The notes under the pieces: model-generated | Database searches by the model: none | Told to the model about the DNA's origin: nothing | Seen by the model: the letters and a program-made list of their open reading frames with translations, nothing else | Shown: one piece after another, positions 17,275 through 26,072 of the stretch | Numbering within the stretch: the first letter of the stretch is position 1 | How the letters are laid out: each line of letters starts with the position of its first letter | Assembly: GCF_014126615.1 (NCBI RefSeq) | Contig: NZ_CP059896.1 | Coordinates: forward strand, 3,296,501-3,360,500 | DNA: 64,000 nt | DNA from: Ciceribacter thiooxidans | GTDB taxonomy: Bacteria > Pseudomonadota > Alphaproteobacteria > Rhizobiales > Rhizobiaceae | Reading direction: 5' to 3' | Made by a program: the position numbers and the translations under genes

Positions 17275-18665
17275 TCAACGAACACTGGAGCGCAAATAGC
17301 GATACAGCGCGCGGATCGCCTGGGCCTCGCCGCCGACTGGTGAGTGCGGACGCTCCGAGGGGCCCAGCCGAAGATATCGAAATGGGCCCAACTCCGCGCG
17401 CGGCTCACGAACCGTTTGAGGAAAAGGGCGGCCGTGATTGCACCCGCCATGCCGCCAGCCGGCGCATTCGTCAGGTCGGCGATCTGGCCTTTCAGACCCT
17501 TGTCATACCCCATGTAGAGAGGCATCCGCCAAAGCGGATCGTCGGTCTCGATGCTCGCGTCGAGGAGTTCTGCCGCGAGTTCCTCATCGTCCGTAAAGAC
17601 CGGCGGCAAGTCCGGACCGAGTGCAACGCGCGCCGCACCGGTCAGGGTTGCCATGTCGATGAGGAGATCAGTCTCCTCCTCGTCGGCATAGGCGAGCGCA
17701 TCGGCGAGGATCAGCCGCCCCTCAGCGTCGGTGTTGTCGATCTGCACCGTCAATCCCTTGCGGCTGCGATAAACGTCGCCGGGGCGGAACGCATTCCCGG
17801 CAATCGAGTTCTCCACGACAGGAACGATCACCCGGAGGTCGACCTTTAGCTTGGCATCCATGATCATCAGTGCCAAGCCGAGCACATTGGCTGCACCGCC
17901 CATGTCCTTCTTCATCAGCAGCATCGACGCCGCGGGCTTGATGTCCAAACCGCCAGTGTCGAAACATACGCCCTTGCCGACCAGAGTAACGCGGCGATGG
18001 CCGTCCTTGCCCCACCGCATCTCGAGAAGACGCGGCGCCTCTGCACTCGCGCGACCGACGGCATGAACCAACGGGAAGTTGGCCTTTAGGAGATCTTCGC
18101 CGACGATGACGGAAACGTCGGCCTTGTAGTGTTCAGCAATTGATCGGAACACGCGTTCAAGCTCGCCCGGCCCCATATCGTTGGTCGGCGTATTGATGAG
18201 GTCCCGCGCCAGAAATACGCCGGCGAGCTGCCGCTTGATATCAGTCGCGTCGGCATCCTGGGGGATCAGGAGCTTCGGTCCCGCCTGCCCCTCCGTACGG
18301 TAGCGATCATAGCTGTAACTACCGAGACCGTAGCCGAGAGCGAGGCGATTGGCGGTGAGCGGCGCAGTCTCGATGTGCCAGTCACCCGCAGGAAGCTGGC
18401 GGGCAAGCTTACCGGCGAGAAAAGGTGTCGCCGAGGGATTGGTCCCGAGACCGAAGAGTGCACCGCCGAGTTGGCCATCGGCAGTCGGAACGAGAAGCAG
18501 TGCCCCCGCCCCTGCCGTGAAGCCGGCCTTTCGTGCCCAGTCCAGCGCGATCGGGTCGATCGTGCCGGTTTCCACGTGGGCGGGCGTCACGGCGAAGATC
18601 GGGAGGGTCTTCCCGTTCTTGGTGCTGAAGGGGCTTTTTCGATCGATGTGTTGATAGGGCGCCAT
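17275..18665 (-). pseudogene. pepA: Leucyl aminopeptidase (M17 family), C-terminal frameshift
   Basis: A cytosolic metallo-aminopeptidase. Seen: the metal and catalytic motifs GKGVCFDTGGLDIKPA with MKKDMGGAA, and NTDAEGRLILADALAYA; the conserved ending FDIFGWAP follows near residue 435. Just after it the frame breaks at the GGGG run 17359-17362. One added base restores a normal tail (SERPHSPVGGEAQAIRALYR) ending at the TGA at 17275; as written the frame runs on to 17211 with an unrelated sequence. A base-call error is likely, since the catalytic core is intact. ATG 18665 begins MAPYQHID. Confidence 0.88.
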
Positions 18666-18703
18666 GGATGCTCTTTCTGCGGAATCAGTCGCGGTCGCCG
18701 ACA

Positions 18704-18718
18704 TTAACGCTCCGTTAG
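18704..18718 (+). promoter_or_regulatory. CtrA-like box upstream of tadD
   Basis: TTAA-(7 bases)-TTAG is one mismatch from the CtrA box TTAA-N7-TTAA, followed by a further TTAAC at 18721. It lies about 100 bases before tadD. CtrA governs pili in Caulobacter; control here is inference. Confidence 0.35.
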
Positions 18719-18811
18719 GGTTAACAGATTATTGCTAGTCACAAGGTTGCGTCGGATGCCACCTGCAGGTTCCGCCGACGCCGGACGTGCCGCATCAGGG
18801 GGAAGTGAATC

Positions 18812-19633
18812 ATGGGGGCCAGGAAAACCACGTCGCGTCGCATGACGATGGCCAAAGTCTGCATTCTTGCGCTCGCGACAATCGTTGCCGGCTGCGCCAC
18901 CACCGCCAAGAAGGATCCGACCGTCACGGGATCGATCCCCAAGCTCACGAAGCCGGTCGAGACGATGACGACGAGCGAACTTGCGGCTGCGGCCGAGCGA
19001 GTCGGCTCGGCCTATGATCGTAACCCCAAGGACAAGCAAACGGGCCTGACCTACGCAAGCATTCTGATGATGACAGGCCGCGATACCCAGGCGCTTGCCG
19101 TGATGCAGCAGGTTGCGATCGCCCATCCGGCTGATCGCGATGTGCTTGCAGCCTACGGTAAGGCGCAGGCAGCGGCAGGCCAGATGGAACAGGCCTTGTC
19201 CACCATATCGAGAGCACAGACGCCCGATCGCCCGGACTGGCGGCTCTATTCTGCCGAGGGCGCCGTTCTGGATCAGCTCGGACGCTCTTCTGAGGCCCGC
19301 AACCGCTACCGCATGGCTCTGGATCTGAAGCCGAACGAGCCGTCGGTGCTCTCCAATCTGGGCATGTCCTATGTTCTGTCCGGCGACCTGCGGACCGCGG
19401 AAACCTATCTCAAATCAGCGTCGCAGCAGCCCGCCGCCGACAGCCGCGTGCGCCAGAACCTTGCCCTGGTAATAGGCCTGCAGGGACGCTTCGACGAAGC
19501 AGAACGCATTGCACGCCAGGAACTCGATCCGCAACAGGCCGAGGCAAACGTCGCCTATCTACGCTCGATGCTTGCACAACAGAATTCCTGGAAGCAGCTT
19601 GCCGCAAAGGACGCCGGCACCCGGACCAACTGA
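18812..19633 (+). CDS. tadD: TadD-like TPR lipoprotein of the Flp pilus
   Basis: A 273-residue outer-membrane or periplasmic lipoprotein. Seen: signal peptide with lipobox IVAGC (Cys near residue 28), then about four tetratricopeptide-type repeats (for example GKAQAAAGQMEQAL and LGMSYVLSGDLRTAETYL). TadD helps assemble the CpaC secretin of Tad systems. It lies on the opposite strand from tadBC, converging with a LysE-type gene, but is clearly part of the pilus locus. GGGGGAAG precedes the ATG. Confidence 0.85.
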   Translation: MGARKTTSRRMTMAKVCILALATIVAGCATTAKKDPTVTGSIPKLTKPVETMTTSELAAAAERVGSAYDRNPKDKQTGLTYASILMMTGRDTQALAVMQQVAIAHPADRDVLAAYGKAQAAAGQMEQALSTISRAQTPDRPDWRLYSAEGAVLDQLGRSSEARNRYRMALDLKPNEPSVLSNLGMSYVLSGDLRTAETYLKSASQQPAADSRVRQNLALVIGLQGRFDEAERIARQELDPQQAEANVAYLRSMLAQQNSWKQLAAKDAGTRTN

Positions 19634-19662
19634 CGCGGGAACGACAGCACCGTAGCCTGCTT

Positions 19663-20304
19663 TCACCAGATCCTCGACGAGATTCCCTCTGCCGCCAGGC
19701 GTATGCCGAGGCCAGCCATGACCGCACCGGCCGCTCGATCGATCCAGATCTTTGCACGCATATAGGCGCGGCGCGGCGCGTTCGCGGAAAAGACCAGTGC
19801 GACGACCAGATACCAGCCGGCCTCGATGCCGAAGAGCATTGGCACCAGCGTGAACATCAACCAGTGTTCCGGCTCGGCAGGAAGAAGGGCGGCAAAGATG
19901 CTTCCGTAGACGATGACTGTCTTCGGGTTGCTGAGCTGGATGAGAAGCCCCATGACCAGATTGCCGCCGAGAGACTTCGCACGATCCGGTCCACCGCTTT
20001 CGAACGTGATCGGGGCGGACGCATCCCTGAAGATACGAAACCCGAGATAGACAAGATAGAGGCCACCGAGGACCTTAACGAGCAGAAAGACCGCTTCGGC
20101 GCGCAAAAGGAGTGCGCTCAGGCCGAGAAGCGCTAGTCCTCCCAGGCAGGCGCCACCCACCCCCATGCCGAGCGCTGCGGCGATACCGGCCGACCGCCCT
20201 TGCGCGATCGCTGTGCGGCTCACCAGAACGAAGCTCGGCCCGGGACTCATCGCGCCGATCAGGATCGCGCCGAGGATACTGAGAAAAATCATTTCAGACG
20301 ACAT
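19663..20304 (-). CDS. LysE/RhtB-family amino-acid exporter
   Basis: A 213-residue inner-membrane protein with about six helices. Seen: LysE-family signature GAMSPGPSFVLVSRTAIAQGR near residues 14-34, then LGGLYLVYLGFRIFR and LIQLSNPKTVIVYGS. Such proteins export amino acids or related small molecules; the substrate is not readable. ATG 20304 is supported by GGAG about 7 bases upstream. It lies between tadD and tadC and has no obvious pilus role. Confidence 0.9.
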   Translation of the reverse strand: MSSEMIFLSILGAILIGAMSPGPSFVLVSRTAIAQGRSAGIAAALGMGVGGACLGGLALLGLSALLLRAEAVFLLVKVLGGLYLVYLGFRIFRDASAPITFESGGPDRAKSLGGNLVMGLLIQLSNPKTVIVYGSIFAALLPAEPEHWLMFTLVPMLFGIEAGWYLVVALVFSANAPRRAYMRAKIWIDRAAGAVMAGLGIRLAAEGISSRIW

Positions 20305-20447
20305 GGGGCAGCTCCGGTTGCTGGAAGTCAAAGCCCAGGCGAGCGGCGTTCGATCGCCCCGCGTTCCCCGCTGGTTCTCCATCTCTGTCGCCAGTTGCGC
20401 GGGCGACAAGAGGTAGCGTTTTTCATTACCCGTCGCAATATGCCGCG

Positions 20448-21434
20448 TCAGAAGCGATCAGAGACCTGTATGCCAGCCGGCCCGAGGATGACGGCAACGA
20501 GTACCGGCAGGAAGAAGAGGATCATCGGCACGGTCAGCTTGGGCGGCAAGGCAGCGGCTTTCTTCTCGGCCTCGTTCATGCGCTCGTCGCGGCCCTCCTG
20601 CGCGAGAACGCGGAGGGCCTGCGCAACCGGTGTCCCGTAGCGCTCGGCCTGGATCAGAGCTTGGGTGACGCTCTTCACGCCATCGAGTTGTGTGCGGTTG
20701 CCAAGATTCTCCAGCGCCGTCCGGCGGTCCTGCAGGAACGAAAGCTCCGCGGTCGTCAAAACCATTTCTTCTGCGAGCTCCGGCGATTGGGTCGCCATTT
20801 CGTCAGAGACGCGGCGCATCGCAGCCTCGATGGAGATGCCCGACTCGACGCAGATCAGCATGAGATCGAGCGCATCCGGCCAGGCGCGCTTGATCGACAG
20901 CTGTCGCTTGCTCATTCGGTTGGAGACATAGATGTTGGGGAGATAGAAGCCGATATAGCCGCCGACCACCGTCACCAGCATGCGAATGGCAAACGGCCTC
21001 TCCGCCAGGTTGCCAAGCGCGAATATCCAGAAAGCCGTCAGCGTCAGCGTCACGAAAGGCAAGAGGAAGCGAGCGACCAGGAAGATGTTGAGAGCGTTCT
21101 GCGAGCGGAAGCCCGCCGCTTTCAGCTTGTCCATCGTTGCATCATCGACCAGCGCCTGACGCAGATTGAACTTTTCCACGATCTGGCGCACCGAATGGTT
21201 ATGCGAGGCGCGCAAGCTCGCCTTCCCGCGCGCTCCGTCGGCGTTCATTCGAGCGCGCTCGCGGGCGCGAATCTGCTCCCGTTCCGTCGAAACCGCCTTC
21301 ATGCGTTTTTCGAGATCGCCACGCTCGAGATACGGAATGGCAATCGTGTAGAGCGTCGCAAAGACTGCGATCGCCACCAGAACGGCGATAACCAATGCAG
21401 GGTCAGTCAGTCTTGCGGCGAGATCCTGCGTCAT
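20448..21434 (-). CDS. tadC: Tad pilus platform protein TadC
   Basis: A 328-residue inner-membrane protein of the type II secretion F domain family. Seen: N-terminal membrane helix, the basic linker LERGDLEKRMKAVSTEREQIRARERAR, and the F-domain LDLMLICVESGISIEAAMRRVSDEM, then helices ending at LPVLVAVILGPAGIQ. TadB and TadC form the base of the pilus motor with CpaF. Last gene of the minus-strand run, 9 bases after tadB. Confidence 0.93.
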   Translation of the reverse strand: MTQDLAARLTDPALVIAVLVAIAVFATLYTIAIPYLERGDLEKRMKAVSTEREQIRARERARMNADGARGKASLRASHNHSVRQIVEKFNLRQALVDDATMDKLKAAGFRSQNALNIFLVARFLLPFVTLTLTAFWIFALGNLAERPFAIRMLVTVVGGYIGFYLPNIYVSNRMSKRQLSIKRAWPDALDLMLICVESGISIEAAMRRVSDEMATQSPELAEEMVLTTAELSFLQDRRTALENLGNRTQLDGVKSVTQALIQAERYGTPVAQALRVLAQEGRDERMNEAEKKAAALPPKLTVPMILFFLPVLVAVILGPAGIQVSDRF

Positions 21435-21443
21435 TGCGGCGTC

Positions 21444-22457
21444 CTAGATGTCGAAATTGATCATGTTGCGCATTACCAGTATCCCGATCGACATCCAGAC
21501 AGCGGAAACGCCGAGAATCATGTGGCCGCGGGGGTCGGTGAAGAGAATCATGATGTAATGGGGCGATGTCAGGTAAACGAGAAGCGCGACGATGAAAGGC
21601 AGTGCACCGATAATGGCCGCAGAGGCCTTCGCCTCCATAGAAAGCGCGTTCACCTTGGCCTTCATCTTCTTGCGATCCCGCAACACACGCGAGAGGTTGG
21701 CTAGCGCCTCGGAAAGATTGCCGCCGGCCTGAGACTGGATGGCGATAACGATCGAGAAGAAATTGATCTCCTGTAGCGGCATGGTCACGATCATGCGCTG
21801 ACAAGCTTCCGGGACGCTCAGACCGACCTGCTGGGACTCGACCACGCGGCGAAATTCACTCTTCACCGGTTCCTGCCCGTCGGATGCGATCAGCCTCAAC
21901 GCGTCGTTCAGGGGCAGACCTGAACGAATCGACCGAACCATCACGTCCAGCGAATTGGGGAACTCGTTCAGAAATTTCTTCTGGCGGCGGCGAACCAGGA
22001 AACCGACCACCCAGCGCGGCAGGCCGAGCGCTGCGACAAATGCGGAACCGAACGTAACGAGCAACGGCATGCCGGACAGGAAAGCGAGCGCGAGAACGGC
22101 AATGCCGAAGGCCGCACTCAGCAGGTAAAACTGAGTGAGCGTGATGGTCAGCCCGGCCTGGACGAGGCGCGACTTGATGTCGGCCTTCGCCATCTTCTTG
22201 TTCTGCTCCTGCTGCTTGCGCTCGAGATCCTTCAGCGAGTCCTGAACGGACTTGCGGCGTTTGGATACTTCCTGCACGCGATCGCGCGCCGCCTTGATTT
22301 TCGCCAGGTCGGTCTCGGCCGATTTGACCCGGCTGATGCGGCTCTCCGTCTTCTTCTCGACCTCGATCCGGGAGTAGAGAAGGCCATAGGCGAGTGCACC
22401 GGTAGCGACCGCCACCAGCGCTATGATCAGCAGAACCGAGGAATCGAGTCCGAACAT
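21444..22457 (-). CDS. tadB: Tad pilus platform protein TadB
   Basis: A 337-residue inner-membrane platform protein, paralogous to TadC. Seen: N-terminal helix, a charged coiled segment (KSVQDSLKDLERKQQEQNKKMAK at about 75-97), the T2SF domain with SLDVMVRSIRSGLPLNDALRLIA, and C-terminal helices. Five bases separate it from cpaF, indicating translational coupling. Confidence 0.93.
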   Translation of the reverse strand: MFGLDSSVLLIIALVAVATGALAYGLLYSRIEVEKKTESRISRVKSAETDLAKIKAARDRVQEVSKRRKSVQDSLKDLERKQQEQNKKMAKADIKSRLVQAGLTITLTQFYLLSAAFGIAVLALAFLSGMPLLVTFGSAFVAALGLPRWVVGFLVRRRQKKFLNEFPNSLDVMVRSIRSGLPLNDALRLIASDGQEPVKSEFRRVVESQQVGLSVPEACQRMIVTMPLQEINFFSIVIAIQSQAGGNLSEALANLSRVLRDRKKMKAKVNALSMEAKASAAIIGALPFIVALLVYLTSPHYIMILFTDPRGHMILGVSAVWMSIGILVMRNMINFDI

Positions 22458-22462
22458 CTGCT

Positions 22463-23974
22463 TCAGACCCCCTTGCTCTTCTGTTCCATGAGATCGAGAG
22501 CAGCTGCCAACCTGCGCTCTTCATTATAGTAGCGGGCGCGATCCCAGAAATGGGGCTTGCCAATACCCGTCGAGACGTGACGGCCGATGATCCGGCCGTT
22601 GGCGTCTTCGCCCTCCATTTCGTAGCGAACGAGGTCCTGAGTAACGATGACATCACCTTCCATGCCGATCACTTCGGTGATGTGAGTGATGCGGCGCGAG
22701 CCGTCTCGCAAACGTGCAGCCTGGATGATCACATCGATCGATCCGGCGATAATCTCGCGTACGGTCTTTGCCGGCAGGCTGAAGCCGCCCATCGCGATCA
22801 TCGACTCCATTCGGCTCAGGCACTCGCGCGGCGTGTTGGCGTGGATCGTGCCCATGGAACCGTCGTGCCCCGTGTTCATCGCCTGAAGCAGGTCGAATAC
22901 TTCGGGTCCGCGCACTTCGCCGACGATGATACGTTCCGGCCGCATGCGCAGGCAGTTCTTCACGAGGTCGCGCATGGTGATCTCGCCCTCGCCCTCGATG
23001 TTCGGCGGACGGGTTTCAAGACGCACGACATGCGGCTGCTGGAGCTGCAGTTCGGCGGTATCCTCGCAGGTGATCACGCGTTCGTCGGTATCGATATAAC
23101 CGGTGAGGCAGTTGAGAAGTGTGGTTTTACCGGAGCCGGTACCTCCCGAGATCACGACGTTGCAGCGGACGCGTCCGATGATCTGCAATACTTCCGCGCC
23201 TTCCGGCGTGATCGCGCCGAACTTCACCAGCTGGTCGAGATTGAGCTTGTCCTTCTTGAACTTGCGGATCGTGAGCGCAGGGCCGTCGATGGCGAGCGGC
23301 GGCGCGATCACGTTGACGCGAGATCCGTCGGGCAGACGCGCGTCGCAGATCGGGCTCGACTCGTCGACGCGTCGTCCGACCTGGCTCACGATGCGCTGGC
23401 AGATCGACAGAAGCTGCGCATTGTCCCGGAACCGGATCTCCGACTCGATCGTCTTGCCGCCGACTTCGATGAAGGTCTGGCCCGCGCCGTTCACCATGAT
23501 ATCGGCGATGTCGTCTCTCGCGAGCAACGGTTCGAGCGGGCCGTAACCGAGAACGTCGTTGCAGATATCTTCGAGCAGCTCCTCCTGCTCGGAGATCGAC
23601 ATCGCAAAATTCTTGATCGTGATGATGTCGTTGACGATGTCGCGAATTTCTTCACGCGCGCTTTCGCCGTCGAGTTTTGCCAGCTGCGACAGGTCGATGG
23701 TGTCGATCAGAGCAGAGAAGACCTGACTCTTCGTGTCGTAATAGTCCTGCGTGCGCGCCGGCCGCTTGCGGCTGACGGCAGGCGCCTGCATCGGCGGCGG
23801 CGTTATCTGCTGACGACGGGCCGAATCCTGGGTGAGGACCGGCGTCTCGGCGACGCCGGCGCCAGCTGACGGCACGCTCGCCGGATCCGGGGCAGGTGCA
23901 ACGGGCGACGCGATTGTCCCCGCACCCGGGCTGGCCTTTCCGAATCCGTCGCCGCGTCTGCCGAACATAGCCAC
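22463..23974 (-). CDS. cpaF: Tad pilus assembly ATPase CpaF (TadA)
   Basis: The secretion ATPase that powers Flp pilin assembly at the cytoplasmic face of the inner membrane. Seen: a Pro/Ala-rich N-terminus (about residues 1-75), then the VirB11/GspE-like core with Walker [10 protein letters not shown] near 284, the Asp box [19 protein letters not shown], Walker B-like [33 protein letters not shown] and His box. Length 503 residues fits CpaF. Coupled to tadB. Confidence 0.96.
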   Translation of the reverse strand: MAMFGRRGDGFGKASPGAGTIASPVAPAPDPASVPSAGAGVAETPVLTQDSARRQQITPPPMQAPAVSRKRPARTQDYYDTKSQVFSALIDTIDLSQLAKLDGESAREEIRDIVNDIITIKNFAMSISEQEELLEDICNDVLGYGPLEPLLARDDIADIMVNGAGQTFIEVGGKTIESEIRFRDNAQLLSICQRIVSQVGRRVDESSPICDARLPDGSRVNVIAPPLAIDGPALTIRKFKKDKLNLDQLVKFGAITPEGAEVLQIIGRVRCNVVISGGTGSGKTTLLNCLTGYIDTDERVITCEDTAELQLQQPHVVRLETRPPNIEGEGEITMRDLVKNCLRMRPERIIVGEVRGPEVFDLLQAMNTGHDGSMGTIHANTPRECLSRMESMIAMGGFSLPAKTVREIIAGSIDVIIQAARLRDGSRRITHITEVIGMEGDVIVTQDLVRYEMEGEDANGRIIGRHVSTGIGKPHFWDRARYYNEERRLAAALDLMEQKSKGV

Positions 23975-23985
23975 TTACGTCATCC

Positions 23986-25287
23986 TCACGCTTTAACTTG
24001 CTTCCGGCCGAGAAGTCCCAGGACCTTCCCGAGCCCCGCCTTCTTTGGCTTCTTCACCGTCACCCGTCCTGTTACCAGGTGTGCGATCTGCGAGAATGTC
24101 TCGGCCGTCGGTGACTTTGCATCCGTCTCTGAGATCATCCGTCCGCTGTTGGCTGCGTTGCCGAAAAGCTGTGCGTCGAAGGGAATGATCGCGATAGGAT
24201 CGATCTCCAGCGGTTCGAAGAAGTCGTTCGGCGCGATCTCCGGCCGCTTGGGCATGCCGACCTGATTCAGTATGAAATGCGGCGGCTTGTCATTGGGACG
24301 CAGCTTTTTCAGCGCGTCGAACATGTTCTTCGCGTTGCGCAGGTTGGCGAGGTCCGGCGCACAGGTGATAACCACCTCGTCCGCCTCGGAGAGGACCGTA
24401 CGCGTCCAATCCGACCACACGTGTGGTAGGTCGAGTACCGTCACTGGAGCACTCCGCTGCAGGAGTTCCTGCAACGGCTGGAATGCATCCCGAGAGTAGT
24501 CATAGGCTCTGTCGAGGAGAGACGGTGCGGCAAGCAGCGAAAGATGCTGCGAACACGTCGTGAGCAGGCGGTCCAGAAACACCTCGTCCAGGCGCTCGGG
24601 GGCAAAGATGGCCTCGGCAATACCTTGCGCAGGATCCTGGTCGAAGTCGATGTTGGCCGTGCCATAGGGTAGATCGAGATCGGCCAGTATCGTCTCGGTG
24701 GCAAAGAGGCTCGAAATCCCGAAGGCGCAGTTGTGTGCGATGGTCGAAGAGCCTACGCCACCCTTCGCCCCGATGAAGGCAATGGTACGCCCGAGCGGCT
24801 CTGCATCGGGGTCAACGAAGATCGCCGCGATCGAGGAGATGATCTCGGCCATCGAAACGGGCCCGACGATATATTCGGATATGCCGTTGCGCATCAGTTC
24901 CCGGTAGAGCGGGATATCGTTGTACCGGCCGATGACGATCACCCGCGTGGTCGGGTCACAGACCTCGGCGAGCGGTGCAAGCTCCGCCAGCAGCGTAGCC
25001 GACGGAGAGTCCGTCTCCAGAATGATGAGGTTCGGCGTCGGCGTTGTCGCGAACATGGCGGCGGCAGCAGAGATGTTGCCGCTGGTGATCCTGAGGCTCA
25101 CCTTGGCCATGCGGCGATCCTGCGCACACTTTTCCATAACGCCGCGTGTGCTCTCGGCGATGCAGAAGGCGTGAACCGAGATTCGGGGGAGTGGACGCAA
25201 GTGCTCCAGGTCACCCGCGATCACCGCCGGCTCGGCCTCATGGTTCCCACGAGAGCCTGTCTCGATATCGTATTCAATCGCGCTCAT
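23986..25287 (-). CDS. cpaE: Pilus localisation ATPase CpaE (TadZ)
   Basis: A 433-residue MinD/ParA-like protein that positions the Tad apparatus at the cell pole. Seen: an atypical receiver-like N-terminal domain (LIILETDSPSATLLAEL...VIVIGRYNDIPLYRELMRNGISEYI) at about residues 80-145, then a deviant Walker A IGAKGGVGSSTIAHN, DLDLPYGTANIDFDQDP, and ITCAPDLANLRNAKN. The ATG at 25287 has GGGGAAAAG upstream; an ATG at 25314, 5 bases after cpaD, is an alternative. Confidence 0.93.
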   Translation of the reverse strand: MSAIEYDIETGSRGNHEAEPAVIAGDLEHLRPLPRISVHAFCIAESTRGVMEKCAQDRRMAKVSLRITSGNISAAAAMFATTPTPNLIILETDSPSATLLAELAPLAEVCDPTTRVIVIGRYNDIPLYRELMRNGISEYIVGPVSMAEIISSIAAIFVDPDAEPLGRTIAFIGAKGGVGSSTIAHNCAFGISSLFATETILADLDLPYGTANIDFDQDPAQGIAEAIFAPERLDEVFLDRLLTTCSQHLSLLAAPSLLDRAYDYSRDAFQPLQELLQRSAPVTVLDLPHVWSDWTRTVLSEADEVVITCAPDLANLRNAKNMFDALKKLRPNDKPPHFILNQVGMPKRPEIAPNDFFEPLEIDPIAIIPFDAQLFGNAANSGRMISETDAKSPTAETFSQIAHLVTGRVTVKKPKKAGLGKVLGLLGRKQVKA

Positions 25288-25319
25288 ACTTTTCCCCTGC
25301 CCCGTATTCAGCATGTCGC

Positions 25320-26060
25320 CTACTTCGACGCCGTGTCCTTGCCTTCTCGATAGAGGCCGATCACCTTCGAGCGGCGAGCAGCGTCGATCGGAGCCATGCC
25401 GCGCGGCGCAATCAGATCCATGGGATTGGCGATTTGCGCGGCGAGATTGTTCTGAGTGGCGCAGCCGAAATTGTGCCAGTTGCGGTTCATGACAGTGTTG
25501 TCTGCAAGGTCCTCCGGCCACTGACCGCACTGATCGGTCACGGCGGTCGAGGCGACGAAGCTCAGACGAACGGGGGCGGCATCCCCGGAGGCCGCGGCCT
25601 GGTAGGTCGTCTCGATAATGCGCGGCGCCGGGATTCCCTTGCCGATCAGTTCAGCACGTATCTGCTTGCGCATGATCGACGCGGCCGCCGCGTTAGGCGA
25701 CCCTTGCGGGACCATGATCTGGATCGTTCCGCTGGACATGCTGAGATAGTCCTGTGTGAAACCCGCAATCGTGTCCTTCGTGTTGATGCTCAGATTGCGG
25801 TCGCCGGAGGCGATCGGGAGGTCGAGCGTGTGCTCAACCTCGGTGACGGTAATCGGATGACGGGTCCGATAGTCGTCCGGAATGGAACCGGTGGTCACAC
25901 CGTCGCGATTGGCGCCACAGCCGGAAAGGACGATCGTGGCACCGGCAATTACTGCAGCAAGTGCAGCCTTTCCGAGACGGGGTGCAATCCTTGCTGACGT
26001 CGGTGCGCGCATGGCCTTATGTCTTTCTGTCGAAGCGTGAGAAACGCTGTTGTCGAACAT
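25320..26060 (-). CDS. cpaD: Pilus assembly lipoprotein CpaD
   Basis: A 246-residue lipoprotein with signal peptide and lipobox VLSGC (Cys near residue 48), then a CpaD body with RTRHPITVTEVEHTLDLPIASGD, AASIMRKQIRAELIGKGIP and the C-terminal NFGCATQNNLAAQIANPMDLIAPRGMAPIDAARRS. CpaD supports secretin stability in the outer membrane. ATG 26060 has GGAGACGCCG upstream. Lies between cpaC and cpaE. Confidence 0.94.
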   Translation of the reverse strand: MFDNSVSHASTERHKAMRAPTSARIAPRLGKAALAAVIAGATIVLSGCGANRDGVTTGSIPDDYRTRHPITVTEVEHTLDLPIASGDRNLSINTKDTIAGFTQDYLSMSSGTIQIMVPQGSPNAAAASIMRKQIRAELIGKGIPAPRIIETTYQAAASGDAAPVRLSFVASTAVTDQCGQWPEDLADNTVMNRNWHNFGCATQNNLAAQIANPMDLIAPRGMAPIDAARRSKVIGLYREGKDTASK

Positions 26061-26072
26061 CGGCGTCTCCGA

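Noticed and set aside
15926..17299. 457-codon open frame opposite the NlpC/P60 and MarR genes
   Set aside because: Antisense to well-supported genes with clear motifs; no domain seen.
22550..23869. 439-codon open frame opposite cpaF
   Set aside because: Antisense shadow of cpaF.
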